Origin: Charina bottae
Lineage: Eukaryota; Chordata; Lepidosauria; Squamata; Charinaidae
DNA: 64,000 bases
Assembly (NCBI GenBank): GCA_023362775.1
Contig: JALMGJ010000020.1
Location: 4,526,001 to 4,590,000 of the forward strand
Reading direction: 5' to 3'
Made by a program: the position numbers and the translations under genes
Notes under the pieces: model-generated
Databases searched by the model: none
What the model was told of the DNA's origin: nothing
The model's input: only the letters and a program-made list of their open reading frames with translations
Part shown: positions 56,615 through 64,000 of the stretch, piece after piece
Numbering within the stretch: position 1 is the stretch's first letter
Layout: every line of letters begins with the position of its first letter

Positions 56615-58110
56615 CTTCCTGATGGGTCGAGCCTGATCAAAGACCAGGAAGGACTGAAAAACCGCTGGGCTGAACACTTTTCCAACCTGCTCAATAGGCC
56701 GTCCACAGTTGATCATGATGTCTTAGAGCAGATTCCTCAGCTGCCAGTCTTGGATGCCCTAGATCTGCCTCCCTCTACTGATGAGATCAAGAAAGCGATC
56801 TCGCAGATGAACTCAAATAAAGCGACAGGACAGGATGGCATTCCTGCTGAGATCTACAAAGCACTAGACCCAAACGCCTTATAGGCGTTCCAAGACATCT
56901 TGGAAGACATTTGGTCCATAGACAAGATGCCTGATGACTTCCGCAATGCCCTCATTGTGGCTCTCTACAAAAATAAGAGAAGCAAATCAGACTGCAGAAA
57001 CTACAGGGGTATCTCACTGCTGTCCATTGCAGGCAAGATCTTTGCCTGCATTCTCCTGAACAGACTTACTGTCTTGGAAAGGAACCTCCCAGAGGAGCAG
57101 TGTGACATTCGGCCAGAACAGAGTATAGGAGACATGATATTTGCCATGAGGCAAGTCCAGGAGAAGTGCATTGAGCAGAACAAGCCTCTTTACTCTGTCT
57201 TCATTGATCTGACAAAGGCATTTAACTCTGTAAACAGGGAGGTTCTCTGGATCATCCTGAGACATTATAGATGCCCAAGGAAATTTGTGAAGTTGATTCA
57301 GCTACTCCACGATGGAATGACAGGACAGGTTCGTTACAATGGTGATACATCAGCTGCATTTGCCATTTCCAATGGGGAAAAACGGGGTTGTGTGCTAGCC
57401 CCAGTCCTATTCAATCTGTTCTTCTCTTGCATGTTCTCATGTGCTGCCAAGGTCTGAAGGAGGGAGTGTACATCAGGTACCGATTGGATGGCTCTCTCTT
57501 TGACCTTCGCCGCTTGAACACATGGATGAAATGCCTCCATACAGTCATCCAAGAAACCCTCTCTGTTGATGACTGTGTGCTCCTGGCACACAAAGACTCT
57601 CCTTTCCATCCTCGGCATTTGTTGGCAAGACCGTGTCTCCAACCTGGATGTCTTGGTTCGTGTGGAGTCCACCAGCATTGCTCTGTAGTGTACTGGAGTC
57701 TGGGAAGAGACCTCGAGGTCACCCATGCAAGCGCTACAAAGACGCTGTGAAAGCAGCCCTACACCACTGTGACATCCACCCAAGGGAACTAGAAGCTGTA
57801 GCTGCTGACAGAACCCGCTGGTGAGCCCTGTGCTATGAAGCTTCCACTGGCTTTGAAGACAGGCACTGCCTGTCTGGACCAAATCAGACTGATAGGAAAC
57901 CGTGAGCGGTGTCACAATGATACCCATTCTACAACAATGGACTTCCCGTGCCCCCATTGTACTAGACTCTGTGCTTCCACCTCCGTGTCCACAGATGAAC
58001 TGCACAACAGCGTGTCTTCTTGAACCCGAAGGACTGGCATACACAGTGACCAGTGCAAGAACTGCATTTACCCCACAGCTGGATTGAGCCTCTGGGAGGC
58101 TGTCGAGTTA
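56615..58110 (+). pseudogene. Non-LTR retrotransposon RT, distinct clade (RTE-related?)
   Basis: Frame pieces: GLKNRWAEHFSNLLNRPSTV, NKATGQDGIPAEIYKALDP, stop near 56881, then 56900-57457 with NYRGISLLSIAGKIFACILL, EEQCDIRPEQSIGDMIFAMR, SVFIDLTKAFNSVNREVLW (A) and GEKRGCVLAPVLFNLFF (B). The catalytic region reads SVDDCVLLAHKD in another frame (near 57560), so the usual F/YADD has an altered first residue. A 3' segment, GHPCKRYKDAVKAALHHCDI to PREL, then FPCPHCTRLC (57950), matches the conserved C-terminal arm and Cys-rich end of this RT type. The endonuclease is missing. Clade is uncertain. Confidence 0.75.
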
Positions 58111-58653
58111 AGTTGACCATTTCAGGTTTTCTAAATATGCTTTTCTCTATTGGTCTGGGCTCCTTTTGCCATCAATTTGAGATAAGACGTTAAAAATACG
58201 TATCTGTAGTTTATGAAACTGACCTGTCTTGGTGCTGTTCTGAACGGCTCTGTGTCCCCTGGAATCCATCCTCTTACTCTAAATGACCAGTGTTCTCAGC
58301 AGCCTCTTAAAATAAATTCTTTTATAGTTGTGTGTTTCTGTCTCAAATTCATGCAAAAAAAGCCGTGCCTGTGCAAGGTGAAAGTACAGCATGCCCAACA
58401 ATTGTATTTCAGTGTAATTTTAAATACGAGGAATTTTAGCATGGTCAGATTTCTGGTTCTTTTTGAAAGATAAACATGGTGAAGCTCAGCAGTATCCAAT
58501 TCTTTTGTGGCTGAGAATCCATGCTAAGAGCTACTCTCCAGAATGTAAGTAGAACCAGGATTTTAGAAAATGGAAAGAACCAGGACAAAAACTGAATATT
58601 TAATATTTAATGTTAAAGTTGATTTAATATCAACTATTTAATATCAACTTTAA
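58111..58653. other. No recognised feature
   Basis: Unassigned, except for a short inverted repeat GTTAAAGTTGAT / ATCAACTTTAAC at about 58611-58652 beside the L2 fragment. Confidence 0.45.
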
Positions 58654-58862
58654 CCTCTTGGGGGTGGCTGGCCCCGTAGTGCCTTGATCTTGATAGTGGA
58701 TTTTAACCATCTTTTGGATTTTACTTATTCCCTCTATTTATTGTTTTATAGTAATTTTTTGTATAGATTTTAACTTCTGTTATTTTGTAAACTGCCCAGA
58801 GTTCCCCGTTGGGGGAGATGGGCGGTTATATAAATTAAATAAATAAATAAATAAATAAATAA
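58654..58862 (+). mobile_element. L2 3' end fragment
   Basis: CTCTTGGGGGTGGCTGGCCCC, then AACTGCCCAGAGTTCCCC, GGGGGAGATGGGCGGTTA and (AAAT)n. Confidence 0.85.
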
Positions 58863-58905
58863 TTAAATACCATGAATAATAATGATGATTCTTACTTATC
58901 TATTC

Positions 58906-58906
<1 letters not shown>

Positions 58907-58950
<44 letters not shown>
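58907..58950 (+). repeat. (GATA)n microsatellite
   Basis: About 11 GATA/TAGA units between an L2 tail and a SINE. Confidence 0.95.
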
Positions 58951-58951
<1 letters not shown>

Positions 58952-58977
58952 TTTATTTATTATTTATATATTTATTA

Positions 58978-59258
58978 TCGCGATGGCTCAGCGGTTAAGA
59001 CGCCAGGCTTGTCGATCGGAAGGTTGCAAGTTCGGAGGTTCGACACCCAAGTGCTGCGTGACAGAGTGAGCTCCCGCACTCGCCCCAGCTCTTGCCAACC
59101 TAGCAATTTGAAAGCATGCAAATGCAAGTAGATAAATGCCGGCCACATGACAGCGGAAGCATCTTTGGACAGCGCTGGCTCTTCGGCTAACAAATGGAGA
59201 TGAGCACTGGCCCCTAGAGTCGGACATGACTGTGCGGGGGAACCTTTACCTTTACTAA
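58978..59258 (+). mobile_element. Sauria-type SINE with internal deletion
   Basis: Starts at CGCGATGGCTCAGCGG (A box), B-box area GAGGTTCGACACCC, then the body. About 40 bp between AAGTAGAT and GCCGGCCACATGAC, present in the copies at 5314 and 15829, is missing here. Ends AGAGTCGGACATGACTGTGC and CTTTACC. No clear TSD. Confidence 0.88.
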
Positions 59259-59492
59259 TATTAAATTCCCTCATAAGAATAATGGGATTTAACTTAAAAT
59301 TTAAGAAGTCTGATCTTAAAACATGGGTAGGATTTAAAGGAGCAAATGTTTGAAAGAGTAATGATTGGTTGCATGCACCTTTTTCTAAGTGTTCTCATTT
59401 GTGAATGAAACTACTAGGCCAACATATGATTGCCTACCTCATTATACAAAAGCTAAGTGTTTCCTGTGAAAGTGCAACTCCTATCGCATTAT

Positions 59493-59645
59493 AGAATCAG
59501 AGTTGGAAGACTTCATTCAGATGATTATCTTCAACCTCCTGTTCGTTACTGGGATCCACTTCCAGGCATTCCCAATGGGGAACTTTCTAGCCTCTGACTG
59601 AATGCCTGTACTGGGCAGCTCACCCTCTCCCCAGACAATTGGTTT
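59493..59645 (-). mobile_element. CR1-type 3' UTR fragment
   Basis: TAGAATCAGAGTTGGAAGAC and TTCAGATGATTATCTTCAAC with CCTCCTG follow the minus-strand CR1 3' end pattern (ATAGAATC..GTTGGAAGGGAC..GATCATCTAG). Old and shortened. Confidence 0.55.
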
Positions 59646-59648
59646 AAC

Positions 59649-59649
59649 G

Positions 59650-59680
<31 letters not shown>
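59649..59680 (+). repeat. (GTT)n microsatellite
   Basis: Ten uninterrupted GTT/TTG units. Confidence 0.95.
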
Positions 59681-59689
59681 CACCAGCTA

Positions 59690-60065
59690 TTTCCTCTGGG
59701 CCCCTCCCCAGAGGAACAAGCCTTCTCAGTCACAGCCCCTCTTTTGTGGAACAGTATTCCCCCCGCCAAGATTAGACTGCCTTCCACCATGGATTTTGTT
59801 TTGGGGGGGGGAGCCATTATAACTTGGCTATTCTAAGAGGCCTTGGGAGAGATTCCCCTCTATTTTGGGAATGTATTTTGTGTTTGATTATTTCTCTGGT
59901 AAAAAGATTTATTAGTAACTTATTGCAACATGGCTTTTTTGGGTTTGTGATTATTTTTGTTCTTCAGATTTTCTGTTACTAACCTTCTGACTCTAAAGGG
60001 GTATGTAAGCTGCTTGAAGGCTTTTCTGATTGGTGCAACATATAAGCTTTAATAAATAAATAAGT
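59690..60065 (+). pseudogene. Old L2-like 3' end
   Basis: The plus strand reads EEQAFSVTAPLLWNSIPP then KIRLPS, which is the C-terminal L2 segment also seen near residue 465 of the L2 ORF at 17380. The 3' UTR diverges and ends in GTAAGCTGCTTGAAGG and (AAAT)n. More degraded than the other L2 copies. Confidence 0.65.
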
Positions 60066-62104
60066 AAATATGCATGCCCAGGCATTTTAAACTGGTTTAT
60101 ATTAAGCAGACTTTATTTCTCCCCTTTATTTTTATAGTTGCGATTGTTTTCACTGTATATTGTACTGCAATTTATTTATCTTCTATATTTTGTATATTAC
60201 CTGATATAGGATGGATGGTCTAATAATATTTCAGTTAATTAAATAAATAATTTGTGCCCATTGCCTTGAAATTCTGAGCTGCAGAAAAGTACTTTTCCCT
60301 GGAAAGAGTGGAATGGAACAAAGATCACATAACATTTCCCTGAATAGCAGCCGAGGGTAGGTGATGAATTCCTGAAATCAAGGATGACATTCAGGTTGTC
60401 ATCAAAACAGAAAAAAAGACTGTTTTAAGCCATGAACAGGTTCATGCCTTTACTCATAGGCTGTTATCAGTATAAATAGTGCTGGATATAAGATAACTTG
60501 TGTTAATGCCTTCTTCTGTCACATTATTATAATCTGTATCCTGATATTAGGAAGTATTAAATTAAGACTAATTAGTGCCAATTAATAAGAGATTCATTAT
60601 GTGAACAAATACAAGCTGAAGCCTATCTGGGAGTTCTGGGTCTATGAATTTACTAGGATGACTCACTGAAGCTCCATTTTCATTAAAATTTTAACAAATA
60701 TGTCTTAATTACCAAGGGATTGGTAGGGCTTATGTTCAAGTATTTGTCTCCTAATTTATAGCAAAAAATAAATGAAAAAATTAGCATATGGAAGGTAGAA
60801 GATTGCAATCTAAAAACAGAAACTAAATTTAGAGAAACATGGACAGGTTACTCTTTAATCATATTGTTCAGGTTATTTCTTGAATTTTACTGGAGAAGCG
60901 TATAGTTGCTTATTGTTAACTAGGGTTATACAAAGCTTCAAGTTGATGATTTGAAACTGAGTCATTCAAATCTCTGTTTCAAACCAGAAAGTCCAGTCAT
61001 TGGATTGGATGCTTCCAAATCACTCCTGAAGATTCAGAGGTGCTTTTGCACAGAGATTATTCCAAGGACGTCAGAGCTGGTTTCTTAGCAGTTAATGTTC
61101 CACTGTTTCATTTTTAAGTCATAACTAACTCTTATTGTATTGAACTATATATGCACACAATCATACATGTATTTACAATGGAAAGAAAATACATTTTTGC
61201 AATACGTTTTTAAAGAGAGAGAGAGAGAGAGAGAGGCCATAAGGTCCAGCTTTGACATTTACATATTTTCAGAAATGATATAAATTGTTGGCTTAGACTC
61301 TAAGAGCTAATCTTTCTATCAATGGGATATAATCATCATCATCATTTTCATCATCCCCATCCCATATCACAAACTGCTTTTTTGCTTATGTGGCATTAAG
61401 GTGAGAGCTGCTATTTGTGAAGCAAAAAAACAAAACAAAAAACAAATACCATTTCGGCATACAGAACTAATTGCAAGGATTCTAGTTTGCATCCTTGTTT
61501 ATATATGGAACGCTTTATTTTTTTCCTTCAGAATCAACAGATCCACAATAAAAAGCAAAAGCAGGGATCTCTAGAGAAAGACGGATTTCCATGCTGCACA
61601 TAACTTAGGTTACTTGCTTGTTCATTTTTTAAAAATGAAAGTTATAGCCTCATTAGTTATATTTCCTCAAAGTTCATAAATATTTCTGTCTCACTCAAGA
61701 CAGACAGAATTTCACTTTCCATGAAAGCTCTACAATGATCCCATTATTAAAAAGAGAGAGAAAGATTTATCGCCAAGCCAGAGCTGTTCAGGCATGTAGT
61801 CGTTTTCCCCAATCTATTGAGTTGGTACATCTAAATGGCCTTTCATTCTATCTGTAGTTCAGATTAAATTGTTTATTAGAATTTTTGTGCATTATTAAAA
61901 AAGAAAGGATATTGTAGACGTTTTATTTTAAAGATTACAGCAATAAAAAATTAGATGGTTAAAATTTATCAAGTGTATTGCACAAGGCAGTCACTGCTAT
62001 TTCTTTGTAATACTGCTAAGAGATTCACTGGATTTTTGTATTCACTTGTCATAAATAGAGTGTTTACAAGATGTTGCAGTGCAAGGGGAAGAGAATGTTT
62101 ATAT
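60066..62104. other. Mostly unassigned
   Basis: A short (GA)n lies at 61217-61234, and AAT-rich tails near 60240. No coding domain is seen. Confidence 0.4.
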
Positions 62105-62169
62105 ACTGTATGTATGTATGTATGTATGCATGTATGCATGTATGCATGTATGTATGTATGTATGTATGT
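62105..62169 (+). repeat. (ATGT)n/(ATGC)n microsatellite
   Basis: About 16 tetranucleotide units, with interspersed GCATGTAT variants. Confidence 0.95.
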
Positions 62170-62994
62170 TTCAGCCAATTGCTTAAACTGTAATGGAAGT
62201 CTTTAAACAGAATTTAAGCACCAGCCTAACAAAACTGTACTAAAATCCTTTATATGAATACTTACAAATTTTATTTTATGTTTTCAGTATTTGCCCGGAT
62301 AAAAGAAAAGGGTAAACATGACCAAGTTTCAGAGATACCAAAACATTTTCTACTGGAGCTGTGGGAAGGCTCACCTATGAATTCCAAAGGGATTGCTAGT
62401 TATCTTTGAGAGTCACCTTCACATGCTTCATTTAAAATGTGCATGAACACAATTATGTTTGCATGAACACAGTTATGTATTGTGAATTTATTAGAATAAA
62501 TTAACACGGGCATTTCAAAGTACTCATATGGTATAGTATATTCCATGTCCTGCACTCTGGTCCAGTAGACAGCTAACCTTTTGTTGTGGGCCATCAGTTT
62601 ATGTATTTGAGGAAGGCTATTGTCCTTGAGTCTTTTCTTCTGAAAGCTAAGCATTTCCAGTTGCTTCTGTCCTTTCATAGGTGTTAGTTTCTAGTTCCCT
62701 GATTATTCCTGTTGCCCCTTCTGAACCTGTGCTGGGTTCTCTGGCTCCTTCTTAAAATATGGTGCCCACAATTGTCTGACCAAAACAAAATCAAGTGAAA
62801 CCATTCGGTCCTCTGATCTGAAACCAAAGCAAGAGGCCACTCTTCTCTTTAGAAGGAGTTCTCATCAGAGCAGCATTGAAGACCAACACCTCCTAATCTT
62901 GTGCACTCTTATCTCTCCTGCAGGAGAAACTTTAACTGTAGCAGCAGCCCAAAGCAATTACATCCAACAGTGCCAATGGATATTTAAAATAGAG
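62170..62994. other. No recognised feature; one 92-residue minus frame
   Basis: The frame 62400-62678 (minus) has no motif I can name and no context suggesting a gene. Confidence 0.35.
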
Positions 62995-63150
62995 CAGGGC
63001 AAAATGCTTTAGGAAGATAAAGCCTAAAGGCCCAAGTTCAATCTCTAGTTAAAGGAATGGGCTGAGGCTTTTGCCTAATATCCTGGACAGCCTCAGCCAG
63101 TGAGAGACATGGAGGACTATACTGAATTCAGTAGATCAAAGTGTGACTCG
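62995..63150 (+). mobile_element. Degenerate tRNA-derived SINE
   Basis: AGGCCCAAGTTCAATCTCTA (B-box area), GGGCTGAGGCTTTTGCCTAA, CCTGGACAGCCTCAGCCAGT and ACTATACTGAATTCAGTAGA match a widespread amniote SINE pattern in the same order. Confidence 0.55.
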
Positions 63151-63633
63151 AGGACAACTGCCTGTGTATGAAAATCAATTGTATTTCAGGAACATGGCAA
63201 TATCCACAGTGGGCTTTGCCATGCCCAGCTATGAAAAAGAAACTAACAATCCACAGGTATTTGCTAAAATCTCTAATGAACAAAGGCAATCTTCTGTAGA
63301 TTTGATTGTGCTCTCAGTGCACTGCATAGGCATCTTGGATGCTTGGTAGAACTCGGCTGCTTCTGACAGGCCTAGAAAGAGCACACACCTCCACTGCCTT
63401 TTCCAGCTACTTTATCTCTGTTATTTTTGACCACTGCAGTGTTAGCATGTCTAGGAATATTTTCTCACCTCTTCATGGAGAATTTGGCTAATATGTGCAC
63501 ATGAAACAATATATATTTTGTTTTGAGCTTAGAACAAAGCAGCTCAAATCAAAACATTCTGTCAGAACTATTTAAGTTGGTTTTGTTCTAATGGAAGAAA
63601 ACTCAGAATGACTCAAGTGTTCTCAAAACTTAA

Positions 63634-64000
63634 GTAAGTAAGTAAGTAAAGTTTATTGTTGTAACCACAGGTCATAACATAGGAATGCAATAAAATACAA
63701 TAAAATATAATAACAATAAAACAGTGAAATTATAAAATAAAGTAATAAAAGAAGCATTAGATATAAAAAGGTTACAACAAAATAGAGCCAAAGCTACAAC
63801 TAAGAACTTAAGTATTTCTTCCTAAGTTTAAATGGCAGCAGAGCAAAAGGTAGCAACTTGGTTGCTGACAGCTGGAGACACATCTGCAAGAAGATAGTTC
63901 AATTTTTCAAGGTTGGAGCCCTTGAGTTCATCTGCCCTTAATAATTTGGCCCTGAGCTCATTGTAAATGGGGCAGTGGAGGACATAATGGATAACGCCCT
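63634..64000 (-). pseudogene. 3' end of a non-LTR LINE running off the window
   Basis: On the minus strand from the window edge: VIHYVLHCPIYNELRAKLL, then LRADELKGSNLEKLNYLLAD and VSNQVATFCSAAI, followed by an AT-rich 3' UTR and a (TTAC)n tail at 63634-63651. The HxxxxC-type pattern (HYVLHCPIY) is the C-terminal Cys/His-rich end of a reptile LINE, possibly the same clade as the fragment at 41850-43230. Confidence 0.6.

Overview
The window reads as non-coding chromosomal DNA from a squamate reptile (lizard or snake; species not determinable). No bacterial or archaeal gene organisation is present, and I recognise no conventional exon of a vertebrate gene. The assignment rests on the transposon mixture: tRNA-derived SINEs with ACCTTT tails of the Sauria SINE type, a long BovB/RTE LINE, several L2 LINEs, R4/Dong, CR1 and L1 LINEs, Penelope-like and Ty3/gypsy remnants, and several hAT MITE families. 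All family names come from motif recognition by eye, not from a database search.

Layout. 1-1086: GC-rich array of large palindromes, then a CCAAT/GC-box tandem repeat, then the right end of a hAT element. 1087-4440: an R4 fragment and an old minus-strand CR1, which is cut by a hAT MITE and by a truncated L1; both have clear target-site duplications (TSDs). 5314-5647: SINE. 6440-9895: plus-strand R4 LINE interrupted by an L2 3' end. 9896-11260: Ty3/gypsy gag without pol. 15205-16839: mariner-like MITE, SINE and L1 3' end. 17362-19104 and 21800-23785: two L2 copies with long open RT frames. 23790-24560: L1 ORF2 end. 27218-27888: possible solo LTR. 29260-30960: Penelope-like element split by later insertions. 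36530-37370: CpG island, the best candidate for a host gene promoter. 39987-40175: long microsatellite. 41850-43230: a further LINE with a SINE inside. 43400-43850: second LTR candidate. 44772-44906: near-perfect 60-bp hairpin. 46690-47548: 859-bp hAT element. 51379-54136: nearly complete BovB inserted into an L2 tail. 54513-54814: hAT MITE. 56615-58110: another non-LTR RT. 58654-60065: L2, SINE and CR1 fragments. 63634-64000: the 3' end of a LINE that runs off the window.

How the parts relate. LINEs are the autonomous machinery and SINEs are their passengers: the SINE 3' end resembles the BovB 3' end in this same window. Nesting gives a relative chronology. CR1, Penelope and R4 are old hosts; L1, hAT MITEs, SINEs, BovB and L2 are later arrivals. 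Every autonomous element seen is 5' truncated or carries stops or frameshifts, although the two L2 RT frames and the BovB frame are close to intact. Long stretches (11.3-15.2, 24.6-27.2, 31.6-35.7, 47.9-51.2 and 60.1-62.1 kb) show no feature I can name apart from a few old repeats.
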